Shown: positions 1 through 8,967, numbered from the stretch's first letter. The stretch is 64,000 nt of DNA from Bin16 sp965206315 (GCA_965206315.1 OZ242210.1:1178001-1242000); one strand, 5' to 3'. Made by a program: numbers and translations. The notes: a model not told the origin generated them from the sequence alone.

Positions 1-2
1 CG

Positions 3-725
3 CCCATCATGTACGGGTTCCGGGAGCGCGAGCGCATCCAGAACATGTTCGAGTCCGTCACCGGAGCGCGCATGATGCACAACTTCATCCGCATCGGCGG
101 GGTGAAGGAGGATGTGCCGCCGGACTTCGTGCCGCGCGTGCGGGCGCTGGCGGACGACGTCGAGCGCGGCGTGCAGGAGTGCGACAGGCTCCTGACGTTC
201 AACGAGGTCTTCCTGGCGCGGACGCGCGGCATCGGCGTCATAGACCTCCCCACGGCGCTCTCCTGCGGACTGACCGGCCCCTCCCTGCGCGCCAGCGGCC
301 TCGCCTACGACGTCCGCAAGGACTACCCGTACGAGGTCTATCCCTACCTCTCCTACAAGGTTCCGGTGGGCGAGAACGGCGACTGCTGGGACCGCTACTA
401 CATGCGCGTGCTGGAGTGCTACGAATCGCTCTCCATGATCAGGCAGTGCCTCGACCAGATGGAGGAAGGGCCGGTGATGGCGCAGATGCGGCGCATCGCC
501 CGCCCGCCGAAAGGCGAGGTGTACGTGCACGGCGAGAACCCGCGCGGCGACATCGGAGTCTTCCTCGTGAGCGACGGCACGGACAAGCCGTACCGCGTCA
601 AGGTGCGGCCGCCGTCCTTCTGCAACCTCGTGTCCCTGCGCCCGATGATGCGCGACGCATACATCGCGGACGCGGTGGCGATCCTGGGCTCGCTGGACAT
701 CGTGCTGGGCGAGGTGGACCGGTGA
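3..725 (+). CDS. nuoD: NADH-quinone oxidoreductase subunit D, C-terminal part
   Basis: This is the C-terminal ~240 residues of the 49-kDa subunit of respiratory complex I, which with NuoB forms the quinone-binding site in the peripheral arm. The frame is open to the left edge, so the gene starts outside the window. Recognisable segments are FRERERIQNMFESVTGAR, RIGG, GENGDCWDRYYMRV and the C-terminal RPPSFCNLVSLRPMMRD, the usual end of NuoD where the family retains the [NiFe]-hydrogenase-like fold. The stop overlaps the GTG start of nuoH (GTGA), which indicates translational coupling. Identification is secure; only the start is missing. Confidence 0.96.
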   Translation, partial: PIMYGFRERERIQNMFESVTGARMMHNFIRIGGVKEDVPPDFVPRVRALADDVERGVQECDRLLTFNEVFLARTRGIGVIDLPTALSCGLTGPSLRASGLAYDVRKDYPYEVYPYLSYKVPVGENGDCWDRYYMRVLECYESLSMIRQCLDQMEEGPVMAQMRRIARPPKGEVYVHGENPRGDIGVFLVSDGTDKPYRVKVRPPSFCNLVSLRPMMRDAYIADAVAILGSLDIVLGEVDR

Positions 726-1978
726 GGGCGAAACCCGTACAGCTCGCGATAGCGGCGGTGCTGCTCGTCGGCGTTGGAGTGCTCGTCGCCGTCTTCACGC
801 TCGCGCTGGCCCTGCTCGGCGAACCGGGCGACGACGTGACCGCGCTCACGGTAGGCAAGATCGTGATCGCGCTGTTCGCGCTGCTGACCCTCATCACCAC
901 CCTCGGCATCTCGCTCGTCTGGCTGGAGCGCAAGCAGTTGGGCCGGATGCAGGGTCGTGTCGGCCCGACGCGCGTCGGCCCGTTCGGGCTGCTGCAGGTG
1001 GTGGCGGACGGCATCAAGCTGCTGATGAAGGAGGACGTTTCGCCGTCCTCCTCGTCGAGGGCCATCTTCTACGTGGCGCCGCTGCTGGTGTTCGTGCCGA
1101 GTTTCGTCGTCTGGCTCACCATCCCGCTGTCCGAGGATCTCGTGGTGCGGAGCCTGGACCTGGGCGTCTTCTTCTTCATCGCCGTATCGGTGCTCAGCAT
1201 CGTTGGCTTGATACTGGCCGGGTGGAGCTCCAACAGCAAATACGCCATCCTCGGCGGCTTCCGCTCCGCCGCCCAGCTGGTCAGCTACGAGATCCCTCTC
1301 ATCCTGGGCGTACTGAGCGTCGTGATGGTCGCGGACTCGATGCGTTTCACCGACGTGGTGGACGCGCAGGCGAGCGTGCCGTACATCGCGCTGCTCCCGC
1401 TCGCGTTCGCGGTGTTCTTCATATCGGGGCTCGCAGAGGTCGGCAGAACGCCGTTCGACATCTACTTCGCGGAATCGGAGGTCGTCGGCGGGCCGTTCGT
1501 CGAGTACAGCGGCGCGCACTGGGCGATATTCTTCCTTGCGGAGTACGTCAACACGTTCGTCGTCGCAGCGCTTGGTGCGCTGCTCTTCCTGGGCGGCTGG
1601 GTCTGGCCGTTCGGCGAGGTGGGTCAGGTCCCCGCCGTGGCGATCTTCCTCGGCAAGACGTACTTCCTCGCCGTCGTCATCTTCTGGGTGCGTGCGACGC
1701 TTCCGCGTCTGCGGATAGACCAGTTGATGAACGTTGGCTGGAGACTACTCATCCCGCTCGGGTTCGCCAGCGTCATCCTGGTCGCGGTGCAACGCTTCTA
1801 TGGTTGGCCGACCTGGACGCTGACGGTGATGTCGCTGGCGGCGCTGGTCGTTGCCGCATGGGTGCAGCTGCGCCTGCAGCGCAGGGATGCGATAGCTACG
1901 GCCGAGCGTTACGCACAGCGGGCCGTGACCGTGCAACCGAGCAGACGCAGGCCGACACCGGAGAGTCAGCAGGCATGA
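722..1978 (+). CDS. nuoH: NADH-quinone oxidoreductase subunit H
   Basis: This is the ND1-type membrane subunit of complex I, which joins the membrane arm to the quinone site. It has 418 aa and about eight hydrophobic segments. Family signatures are LVWLERKQLGRMQGRVGPTR early in the protein, followed by GPFGLLQVVADGIKLLMKED, and FDIYFAESEVVGGPFVEYSG in the conserved Glu-rich loop. The open frame extends upstream, but the GTG at 722 overlapping the nuoD stop gives the expected N terminus (VRAKPVQLAIAAVLL as the first helix). The stop overlaps the nuoI ATG (ATGA). Confidence 0.96.
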   Translation: MRAKPVQLAIAAVLLVGVGVLVAVFTLALALLGEPGDDVTALTVGKIVIALFALLTLITTLGISLVWLERKQLGRMQGRVGPTRVGPFGLLQVVADGIKLLMKEDVSPSSSSRAIFYVAPLLVFVPSFVVWLTIPLSEDLVVRSLDLGVFFFIAVSVLSIVGLILAGWSSNSKYAILGGFRSAAQLVSYEIPLILGVLSVVMVADSMRFTDVVDAQASVPYIALLPLAFAVFFISGLAEVGRTPFDIYFAESEVVGGPFVEYSGAHWAIFFLAEYVNTFVVAALGALLFLGGWVWPFGEVGQVPAVAIFLGKTYFLAVVIFWVRATLPRLRIDQLMNVGWRLLIPLGFASVILVAVQRFYGWPTWTLTVMSLAALVVAAWVQLRLQRRDAIATAERYAQRAVTVQPSRRRPTPESQQA

Positions 1979-2550
1979 TAGGAACGTTCAAAGGACTACT
2001 GACGACGGCGCGCTGGCTGCTCAAACGGCCCGTCACCGCGCACTATCCGGAGCAGCACCTGCCCGTGCAGCAACGCTACATGGGCTTCCCTGCCCTCCTG
2101 ATGGACGATACGGCTGACGAACCGTTCTGCACCGGCTGCATGGTGTGCGTGCGCGAATGCCCGACGCAGTGCATGTCGGCGCAGATGCACGACAATCCCA
2201 AGTTCGTCGACGGCACGAGCCACCGCCGCAAGATCATCAACGAGTTCGAGATCAACCTGAACCGCTGCATCCTCTGCGGCATATGCGTGGACGTCTGCGC
2301 GTTCGACGCTATCGAGATGTCGTACGAGCACGAGTTGGCGAGCTACGCACGCACCGGCTCGCGCGCCGACTTGGCGCTGCTGCTGGACTTGGGGCGGCGG
2401 TACATGGATATGAGCGGGTGGAGCCCGGAGAACCCTGAGAAGAACGTGGCGGAGGTCGCGCTCGCGAAGAGGGCTGCCGCTGCTGCGGCCAAGGCGGCTT
2501 CCGCGGGCGACGCCGCTGCGACTGACGAACCAACCGAGGGTGGGGAGTAG
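1975..2550 (+). CDS. nuoI: NADH-quinone oxidoreductase subunit I (2x[4Fe-4S])
   Basis: This is the ferredoxin-like subunit of complex I that passes electrons through clusters N6a and N6b towards the quinone. It has 191 aa. Two CxxCxxCxxxC motifs are visible, CTGCMVCVRECP at about residue 51 and CILCGICVDVC at about residue 97. The C-terminal tail is Ala/Lys-rich and probably disordered. The ATG at 1975 overlaps the nuoH stop; the longer open frame upstream is an overlap with nuoH and is not credible. Confidence 0.96.
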   Translation: MIGTFKGLLTTARWLLKRPVTAHYPEQHLPVQQRYMGFPALLMDDTADEPFCTGCMVCVRECPTQCMSAQMHDNPKFVDGTSHRRKIINEFEINLNRCILCGICVDVCAFDAIEMSYEHELASYARTGSRADLALLLDLGRRYMDMSGWSPENPEKNVAEVALAKRAAAAAAKAASAGDAAATDEPTEGGE

Positions 2551-2551
2551 C

Positions 2552-3139
2552 GTGGGACTCATTCTCTTCTACGCCGCCGCCACGCTCACGCTCTTCGCCT
2601 CATTCGGCGTCGTCGCCACGCGCAACATCGTCCATGCGGCGCTGTTCCTGCTCGCGGCGCTTGCGGGAGTCGCTGGGCTGTTCGTCCTGCTCTACGCCGA
2701 GTTCCTGGCCCTCGTGCAGCTGCTCATCTACGGCGGCGCCATCATCATCGTCATCCTGTTCGCGCTGATGCTGACGCGCTCCGGCGAGTACGAGGGCGAG
2801 ACGGAAACGCGCCGCCGCCCGTTCGCCGCGGTGGCAGCCGCTCTCCTGTTCGGCCTCATGACCGCGGTCTTCGTGGCCGACGCGGAGCAGTTCAACACCA
2901 ACACGCGCCAGGCGGTCCCGTTCCGTACGCTCGCTGAGGACCTGTTCGCAGTGTGGGCGGTGCCGTTCGAGATCGCGTCGCTGGTGCTGCTCGTAGCGCT
3001 CATCGGGGCGGTCGTGATAGGCCGCGCGGGACGCGAAGAAGACGAGACGCTGCCGGAAGACGACGAGCCTGACGACGCGCAGGAGCCCGTGCGCCGGGGA
3101 AGCCGCAGGCGGGCGGAGCGCCGCCGGAGGGGCGCATGA
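2552..3139 (+). CDS. nuoJ: NADH-quinone oxidoreductase subunit J
   Basis: This is the ND6-type membrane subunit of complex I, 195 aa with about five transmembrane segments and a charged Arg-rich C-terminal tail. The signature region AEFLALVQLLIYGGAIIIV is present, containing the pi-bulge helix typical of the family. Two GTG starts are possible. GTG 2552 follows a GGGGAG Shine-Dalgarno at 2542-2547 and directly follows the nuoI stop. GTG 2540 would overlap nuoI by 11 bases and lacks a good ribosome-binding site, so 2552 is preferred. The stop overlaps nuoK (ATGA). Confidence 0.93.
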   Translation: MGLILFYAAATLTLFASFGVVATRNIVHAALFLLAALAGVAGLFVLLYAEFLALVQLLIYGGAIIIVILFALMLTRSGEYEGETETRRRPFAAVAAALLFGLMTAVFVADAEQFNTNTRQAVPFRTLAEDLFAVWAVPFEIASLVLLVALIGAVVIGRAGREEDETLPEDDEPDDAQEPVRRGSRRRAERRRRGA

Positions 3140-3441
3140 CGCTGCTCCACTTCCAGCTGCTGAGCGCGGCCATCTTCTGCATCGGCCTGTACGGCGTGCT
3201 GGCGAGGCGCAGCGCCGTCCTCGTGCTCATGTCCATCGAGCTGATGCTCAACGCAGTGAACCTCCAACTGGTGGCGTTCGGGGCGTTCAGCGGGTTCGGC
3301 ACGTCCACGGGACAGGTGATAGCCGTCTTCGTTATCACCATCGCGGCGGCGGAGGTCGGTCTCGCGCTGGCCATCGTGATGCGGCTGTTCAGGAGCAGGG
3401 GCGGCGTGAATATGGATGATATCGACGTGATGAGGGGCTAG
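3136..3441 (+). CDS. nuoK: NADH-quinone oxidoreductase subunit K
   Basis: This is the small ND4L-type membrane subunit of complex I, 101 aa, which is the normal family length. It has three transmembrane helices. The segment LVLMSIELMLNAVNL carries the conserved membrane Glu of helix 2, and VFVITIAAAEVGLALAI carries the second Glu in helix 3, both part of the proton path. The ATG overlaps the nuoJ stop; nuoL begins two bases after this stop. Confidence 0.97.
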   Translation: MTLLHFQLLSAAIFCIGLYGVLARRSAVLVLMSIELMLNAVNLQLVAFGAFSGFGTSTGQVIAVFVITIAAAEVGLALAIVMRLFRSRGGVNMDDIDVMRG

Positions 3442-3443
3442 GC

Positions 3444-5318
3444 GTGGAACAGGCTTGGCTCATCCCGGTGTTCGGTTTCGGAGCGTTCGCGTTCCTTGCG
3501 CTCTTCCGGAAGTACCTGCCCGGCCAGGGGAAGCATCTCTCGGTGCTGGCCATCATCGCCGCGTTCGTCGCGGTCTGGCCGGTGCTGTTCGACATGCTGG
3601 ACAAGGGCGTAGGCGAGCACCACTTCCCCAGGGACTGGTTCAGCGCCGGGCCGCTCGAAGTGGGTTGGGGCATCATCGTCGACCCGCTGACGGTTGCGAT
3701 GCTCGCGCTCATCACGTTCGTGTCGGTCATCGTGCAGGTCTACTCGCTCGGCTACATGCGCCACGGCAGAACGGACGACCCCCGCATCGGCTGGTACTTC
3801 GCGGTGCACTCGCTGTTCAGCGCGAGCATGCTGATGCTGGTGCTGGCCGACAACCTGCTGCTGCTCTACGTGGCGTGGGAGCTGGTGGGGCTCTGCTCCT
3901 ACCTGCTCATCGGCTTCTGGTTCGAGCGGCGTTCGGCGGCGGAGGCTGCGAAGAAGGCGTTCGTCACCACGCGCATAGGTGACGTCGGCCTGCTTATCGG
4001 CGTCGTCCTGCTCATCGTCGAGTTCGACACGGTCGACATCGTGCAGATCATGGGCTCGCTTGGCGACCCGGGCGTGAACCAGGCTGTGGTGACCGCAAGC
4101 GCCTTCCTCGTCTTCTTCGGCGCGATGGGCAAGTCGGCGCAGTTCCCGCTGCACGTCTGGCTGCCCGACGCGATGGAAGGCCCGACGCCCGTGAGCGCGC
4201 TGATCCACGCCGCAACGATGGTGACGGCAGGTGTGTTCCTCGTGGCGCGCCTCTTCCCGCTGTTCGACGCCGTGGAGAGCGCGCAGCTGGCGGTCGCGGC
4301 TGTCGGCCTCGTGACCGCGCTCATGGGCGCGGCGATGGCGCTGGTGATGACGGACCTGAAGCGCGTCCTGGCCTACTCCACGATGAGCCACCTCGGGTTC
4401 ATGATGCTCGCACTCGGCGCGGGCGGCTACACGGCGGCCATCTTCCACCTGCTCATGCACGGCGTCGCGAAGGCGATGCTCTTCCTCGCCGCCGGCTCCA
4501 TCATGCACGCCGCGCACGAGGAGACCGACATCCGCAAGATGGGCGGTCTGCGGCAGCGGATGCCCATCACCTCCGCCGCGTTCACCGTCGGCGCGCTGGC
4601 GCTGGCCGGCATCCCCCCGCTCAATGCGTTCTGGAGCAAGGACGAGATCCTGCTGGCCGTCGCCGACGGCCTGAACCCGGTGTTCGTCGTGCTCTTCCTC
4701 GTCGCCATCGTGCTGAGTGCGCTCTACATGGGCCGCGCCGTGCTCGTCGTCTTCTTCGGGAAACTGAAACCGGAGAACCAGGACATCCACGAATCGCCGC
4801 GCGTCATGGCGTGGCCGCTCGCGCTCCTTGCTGTGCTTGCCGTCGTGACGGGGTTCATCGCCCTGCCGATCGGCTACGAGGGCATCGGCACGTTCCTCGT
4901 CGCTCCGGGTGACAAACCCCACGCCTTCGAGGTCGTCCCCGTATGGCTCGTGGCGAGCGTCGTGCTTGCGCTCGGCGGGCTGGCGCTCGCGTACATGCTC
5001 TACGGAGACGAGGACACATCGCGGGTCGACGCAATCCGCGAGCGATACACCCGCGTGCACGACGTCGTGGCGAACCGGTTCTACATGGACCACGCCTACC
5101 AGTGGACGATCGACCGTGTCGTGCTCAAGGTGAGCGCATTCCTGGCGCTGTTCGATCGCAAGGTGGTCAACGACGTCGGCGTGAACGGCCCCGGCTGGGG
5201 CGCCGTTGAAGCGGGCCGCCGCCTGCGGTACCACGTAACCGGCCTCTTCGCGGACTACGGCATAGGCATAGTCGTGGGCGCTGCTCTACTTGGAGTACTG
5301 CTGTGGTTCGGGGCGTGA
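3444..5318 (+). CDS. nuoL: NADH-quinone oxidoreductase subunit L
   Basis: This is the largest antiporter-like proton-pumping subunit of complex I, 624 aa, with the usual length and topology (about 16 helices including the C-terminal lateral helix). Family landmarks are YVAWELVGLCSYLLIGFW with the pump Glu, SAQFPLHVWLPDAMEGPTPV with the core Lys region, ALIHAATMVTAGVFL, and YSTMSHLGFMMLALG. GTG at 3444 sits behind a GAGGGG ribosome-binding site. It is followed by nuoM after four bases. Confidence 0.96.
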   Translation: MEQAWLIPVFGFGAFAFLALFRKYLPGQGKHLSVLAIIAAFVAVWPVLFDMLDKGVGEHHFPRDWFSAGPLEVGWGIIVDPLTVAMLALITFVSVIVQVYSLGYMRHGRTDDPRIGWYFAVHSLFSASMLMLVLADNLLLLYVAWELVGLCSYLLIGFWFERRSAAEAAKKAFVTTRIGDVGLLIGVVLLIVEFDTVDIVQIMGSLGDPGVNQAVVTASAFLVFFGAMGKSAQFPLHVWLPDAMEGPTPVSALIHAATMVTAGVFLVARLFPLFDAVESAQLAVAAVGLVTALMGAAMALVMTDLKRVLAYSTMSHLGFMMLALGAGGYTAAIFHLLMHGVAKAMLFLAAGSIMHAAHEETDIRKMGGLRQRMPITSAAFTVGALALAGIPPLNAFWSKDEILLAVADGLNPVFVVLFLVAIVLSALYMGRAVLVVFFGKLKPENQDIHESPRVMAWPLALLAVLAVVTGFIALPIGYEGIGTFLVAPGDKPHAFEVVPVWLVASVVLALGGLALAYMLYGDEDTSRVDAIRERYTRVHDVVANRFYMDHAYQWTIDRVVLKVSAFLALFDRKVVNDVGVNGPGWGAVEAGRRLRYHVTGLFADYGIGIVVGAALLGVLLWFGA

Positions 5319-5322
5319 CGGG

Positions 5323-6834
5323 ATGAGTCGCGCGGAACCCTACCTGCTCGAATGGCTCATCTACCTGCCGATGCTCACGGCGGCTGTGCTCATGGTGCTC
5401 CCGGCGGCGTGGCGGACGACGGCGCGCTGGGTCGGCGTCGGCTCTGGCGCGCTGCTCATGATCGGCTCGGCCTGGGTGTTCATCGCCTTCGACTACTCGG
5501 CTGGCGCCGACACCTTCCAGATGATCAAGGTCTACACGTGGCTGGAGTCGGTGGGGATCGACTTCCGGCTGGGCGTGGACGGCATCGCCGCCCCCATGGT
5601 CCTGCTCACGGGCATCGTCGCGCTCACCGGCTCCGTGATCGCCGCGAACGTCGACAGGGACGCGAAGAGCTACTACATCCTCCTGTTCGTGCTCATCGCG
5701 GGCGTGTACGGGACGTTCGTGTCCATCGACCTCTTCTTCCTCTTCTTCTTCTACGAGCTGGCCATCGTGCCGATGTTCCTCCTCATCGCCGTGTGGGGCT
5801 CCAGCTCCACGTTCGCCGACTTCGTTCGGACCAAGGAGTACGGCGCGCTGAAGCTCGTGCTCATGATCGTCGCGGCGAGCGTGCTCGTCTGGATAGGCAT
5901 CATCGCCATCTACGTCTGGGTGGACATAGGCACCTTCGACATCCTCCGGTTGCGCGATGCGGTGCAGGACGGCGGACTCTCCTCCGGCGCGCAGAAGACG
6001 TTGTTCCCGCTCGTGATGGTGGGCTTCGGCCTGCTGGCGGGCCTCTGGCCGTTCCACACGTGGTCGCCGGACGGCCACGTCGCTGCGCCGACCTCGGTGA
6101 GCATGCTGCACGCCGGCGTGCTGATGAAACTGGGCGCGTTCGGCATCATCCGCGTCGGCATGACGCTCCTGCCGGAGGGCATGGAGGCGTGGGCGCTCGT
6201 GCTCTTCATCCTGGGCACCGTGAACGTGGTCTACGGCGCGATATCGGCGATGGCGCAGACGGACCTGAAGTACGTCGTCGGCTACTCCAGCGTGAGCCAC
6301 ATGGGCTACGTCATCATGGGGATAGCGACGCTGGACAGCATCGGGCTCACGGGCGCGACGCTCCAGATGTTCTCCCACGGCATCATGACGGCCCTCTTCT
6401 TCGCCGTCGTCGGCGCGATATACGAGCGCGCGCACACCCGCGACACGCTCATCCTGAACGGGCTCGCGTCGAAGATGGGCTGGACGACGGCGTTCTTCGT
6501 GATAGCGGGACTCACGTCGCTCGGCCTGCCGGGACTGAGCGGCTTCATCGCAGAGGTGCTGGTGTTCATCGGCGCCTTCCGTACGCAGCCGATACTGGGA
6601 GCGCTCGGCATCCTCGGCGCGGCGATCACGGCGGTCTACATCCTCCGGCTCGTCGCGCGCGTCTTCTTCGGCCAGCGCGACCCCCAGTGGGACGCCCTCC
6701 CCGACCTCACACCGCGTGAGATTGCGGCGTCCGGCGCGCTCGTGGTGCCGTTGGTGCTCGTGGGCATATGGCCCGCGCCCTTCCTGGACGTAATCAGGCC
6801 CGGCGTTGACGCCGTGCTCGGAGGTCTCCCGTAG
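5323..6834 (+). CDS. nuoM: NADH-quinone oxidoreductase subunit M
   Basis: This is an antiporter-like proton-pumping subunit of complex I, 503 aa with about 14 helices. Landmarks are FYELAIVPMFLLIAVWG with the conserved pump Glu, WPFHTWSPDGHVAAPTSVSM, and YSSVSHMGYVIMG. The open frame reaches a TTG at 5290 inside nuoL, but the ATG at 5323, four bases after the nuoL stop, gives the typical N terminus (a short polar stretch, then LLEWLIYLPML) and is preferred. The Shine-Dalgarno is weak, so translational coupling to nuoL is likely. Confidence 0.96.
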   Translation: MSRAEPYLLEWLIYLPMLTAAVLMVLPAAWRTTARWVGVGSGALLMIGSAWVFIAFDYSAGADTFQMIKVYTWLESVGIDFRLGVDGIAAPMVLLTGIVALTGSVIAANVDRDAKSYYILLFVLIAGVYGTFVSIDLFFLFFFYELAIVPMFLLIAVWGSSSTFADFVRTKEYGALKLVLMIVAASVLVWIGIIAIYVWVDIGTFDILRLRDAVQDGGLSSGAQKTLFPLVMVGFGLLAGLWPFHTWSPDGHVAAPTSVSMLHAGVLMKLGAFGIIRVGMTLLPEGMEAWALVLFILGTVNVVYGAISAMAQTDLKYVVGYSSVSHMGYVIMGIATLDSIGLTGATLQMFSHGIMTALFFAVVGAIYERAHTRDTLILNGLASKMGWTTAFFVIAGLTSLGLPGLSGFIAEVLVFIGAFRTQPILGALGILGAAITAVYILRLVARVFFGQRDPQWDALPDLTPREIAASGALVVPLVLVGIWPAPFLDVIRPGVDAVLGGLP

Positions 6835-6836
6835 CG

Positions 6837-8285
6837 ATGCAGGTGGACTTCACACTCCTGATACCAGAGTTCATGCTCGCCGGGCTTGGCGTGCTGGTGC
6901 TCGTCGTGGACTTCTCGGTCCCGTGGGTGTCGCGCGGCGCGAAGAACGCCGTGCTCGCCGCGCTCACGGTCCTGGGTCTGGCGGTGACGTTCGCCGTCAC
7001 GCTCTGGATGCAGTGGGACACCCACGAGATCCTGTACGAGCACCTGATCTACGTGGACCGCTACGCGTTGCTGTTCAAGGCGCTGGCGATGGCCATCGGG
7101 GCCGCGGTCGTGCTCATCTCCATGGAGTACGTGCACACCCGCATCCGCCATGTCGGGGAGTTCTACGCGCTCATCGTGTTCGCGGTGCTGGGCGCCGTCC
7201 TCATGGCGGGCGCGGCGGAGCTGCTGACCGCCTACATCGCCATTGAGCTGCTGGCCTTCTGCCTCTACGTGCTGGTCGCGCTGACCCGGGGCGACTCCCG
7301 GTCGGGCGAGGCCGCGGTGAAGTACATCCTGCTCGGTGCGATTTCGTCCGCGGTCATGCTGTTCGGCATCGCGCTGATATACGGCGCGATCGGGGAGACA
7401 GGCTTCCGGCGCTCGGAACTGCTCTTGGAAGCGGTGTTCGGGCCAACGGTGGCGCTGGGACTGGGCATGTTTGTTGCCGGGCTCGGGTTCAAACTCTCCA
7501 TGGCGCCGTTCCACCTCTGGGCGCCGGACGTCTACGAGGGTGGGCCCACGCCGGTCACCGCGCTGGTGTCCGTCCTCTCCAAGGCGGCTGCATTCGCGCT
7601 GACGCTCCGTTTTCTTGCGGAAGCGGGTAATGCAACGCTGGGAGAGTGGCAGCTGGCGCTCGCGATACTGGCCGCGCTGACGATGACGGTGGGCACGTTC
7701 ACTGCGCTGGTGCAGGAGAACATCAAGCGGCTGCTGGCCTACAGCAGCGTGGCGCAGGTGGGGTTCGTGCTGATCGGCATCATCGCGCTCAACGAGTCCG
7801 GCGCGCGAGCCGCGCTGCTGCACATCGCGGGTTACTCGTTCACGAACCTTGCCGCGTTCGCGGTGGTGATCGCCGTTGAGGCGAAGACCGGCAAGGAGCG
7901 CATCGCCGACTACGCCGGGCTGGCGTCGCGTTCGCCGTTCCTTGCGATGGTGATGTCCGCGGCCATGTTCTCGCTGGCGGGCCTCCCCATCTTTGCGGGC
8001 TTCGTCACGAAGTTCCTGCTCTTCACCTCCGCCGTCGAGGGCGGGCTCTTCTGGCTCATGGTGGTCGCGGTTGTGAACAGCCTTGTCTCGCTCTACTACT
8101 ACCTGCGCATCGTGCGCGAGATGTACGTGGGCGAGGCGGCCGAGACGGGGCGCCTGCGCCTGCCGATAGCGGCGTCCGTGCCCGTCTGGTTCCTCTTCGC
8201 GGGCACCGTGTTCGTGGGCATCTACCCCGCCCCGCTCATGGACGCGGCAGGCGCCGCGGTGGGCGTCCTCGCCCCGTTCCTGTAG
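6837..8285 (+). CDS. nuoN: NADH-quinone oxidoreductase subunit N
   Basis: This is the third antiporter-like subunit of complex I, 482 aa with about 14 helices, and the last gene of the operon. Landmarks are YIAIELLAFCLYVLVAL, KLSMAPFHLWAPDVYEGGP and YSSVAQVGFVLIG. A GGAGGT at 6821-6826 lies ahead of the ATG. It ends the nuo run; 712 bases of repeat-rich spacer follow with no obvious T-tract terminator. Whether nuoE, nuoF and nuoG are present upstream cannot be seen here. Confidence 0.96.
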   Translation: MQVDFTLLIPEFMLAGLGVLVLVVDFSVPWVSRGAKNAVLAALTVLGLAVTFAVTLWMQWDTHEILYEHLIYVDRYALLFKALAMAIGAAVVLISMEYVHTRIRHVGEFYALIVFAVLGAVLMAGAAELLTAYIAIELLAFCLYVLVALTRGDSRSGEAAVKYILLGAISSAVMLFGIALIYGAIGETGFRRSELLLEAVFGPTVALGLGMFVAGLGFKLSMAPFHLWAPDVYEGGPTPVTALVSVLSKAAAFALTLRFLAEAGNATLGEWQLALAILAALTMTVGTFTALVQENIKRLLAYSSVAQVGFVLIGIIALNESGARAALLHIAGYSFTNLAAFAVVIAVEAKTGKERIADYAGLASRSPFLAMVMSAAMFSLAGLPIFAGFVTKFLLFTSAVEGGLFWLMVVAVVNSLVSLYYYLRIVREMYVGEAAETGRLRLPIAASVPVWFLFAGTVFVGIYPAPLMDAAGAAVGVLAPFL

Positions 8286-8303
8286 CCCGTCGTTCCTTTG
8301 CCA

Positions 8304-8374
8304 CGTCATTCCAGCACCGGCTGGAATCCAGGGTGCGCGGGCAGCGCACGACGCGCCGCGAAGCGGACGCGCAA
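8304..8374. repeat. 71-bp dispersed repeat, copy 1
   Basis: This 71-base stretch recurs in inverted orientation at 59000-59070 with only two mismatches by direct comparison. It begins with the inverted repeat CATTCCAGCACCGGCTGGAAT. It is non-coding and resembles a REP/MITE-like intergenic element. Confidence 0.85.
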
Positions 8375-8380
8375 ACCTTC

Positions 8381-8430
8381 CCCCCCTCTCCCTCGGGGAG
8401 AGGTCGCCGCGCAGCGGCGGGTGAGGGTGG
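8381..8430. repeat. REP-like element, CTCTCCC/GGGAGAGG family
   Basis: Typical member of the commonest repeat family of this window: a short CTCTCCC...GGGAGAGG hairpin followed by GCGCAGCGGCGGGTGAGGG. Similar copies stand at 8561-8611, 24867-24916, 25338-25387, 27187-27231, 39971-40023, 45473-45522, 50867-50918, 53780-53829 and 58868-58922, always outside genes and in both orientations. Confidence 0.75.
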
Positions 8431-8560
8431 ATCAGACGCGGTGCGCCAGCATCCGTCATTCCCGCGCTTCAGCGCGCCACCGGCGGGAATTCCAAGTGCC
8501 CGACAGGGCACACAGTGACGCCGGGCAGGTCACACGGTGAGGCGGCACGGGGTTCTGCTC

Positions 8561-8611
8561 CCCTCGCCCCCTGGGAGAGGGCAACGCGCTTCAGCGCGTG
8601 GGTAAGGGTTG
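8561..8611. repeat. REP-like element, CTCTCCC/GGGAGAGG family
   Basis: Second copy of the family in the same spacer. It is diverged, with an inserted GCGCTTCAGCGC hairpin before the terminal GGGTAAGGGT. Confidence 0.65.
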
Positions 8612-8864
8612 TCCCTGCGACACGCGCCCGTTGCGCGGACGATGCACTCCTCCCTACCATGTCCCCATGACTACCCACCCTGCTGGCGGACTGCCTCGTG
8701 CAACGGAATGCAACAGTATGAACACCCTCGGCGTCGGCCAAACTTGTAAACACGTGAGATTGTTGTTGCCTTGTTCGCCGGAAGCAGGCCACGGCCATGA
8801 AAATGCCTGTCACGAACGGAACAAGAATGTCAAAACGGCATCCCCCTTTACTCGTGGAGATCGG

Positions 8865-8905
8865 GAACAAGGATGTCAAGGCGCCCCTCTTTGACATCCT
8901 TGTTC
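8865..8905. repeat. Perfect 15-bp inverted repeat (hairpin)
   Basis: GAACAAGGATGTCAA at 8865-8879 pairs perfectly with its reverse complement at 8891-8905 around an 11-base loop. No T-run follows, so it is not a classical terminator. The arm sequence belongs to a family also present at 8819-8833, 24942-24956, 24971-24983 and 25077-25091. Confidence 0.8.
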
Positions 8906-8967
8906 AGGCGAGGGCCGGGCTTCACGGGAGCAGCCCGCCTCGGCGGGTCACGGGAGCACGTGCCTGA

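Noticed and set aside
2540..2551. Upstream GTG start for nuoJ
   Set aside because: It would overlap nuoI, and the GGGGAG Shine-Dalgarno is correctly spaced only for GTG 2552.
3438..8459. Long minus-strand open frames opposite nuoL, nuoM and nuoN
   Set aside because: Antisense shadows of a conserved operon; no domains or ribosome-binding sites.
8381..8611. Possible CRISPR array from repeated short hairpins
   Set aside because: Copies are scattered over the whole window in both orientations with no regular spacers and no cas genes.
8598..8894. 98-codon open frame in the nuoN downstream spacer
   Set aside because: Spans inverted repeats and a dispersed element, with no recognisable domain or start site.
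8865..8905. Rho-independent terminator
   Set aside because: Perfect hairpin but no T-tract on either side and over 500 bases from the nuoN stop; treated as a dispersed inverted repeat.
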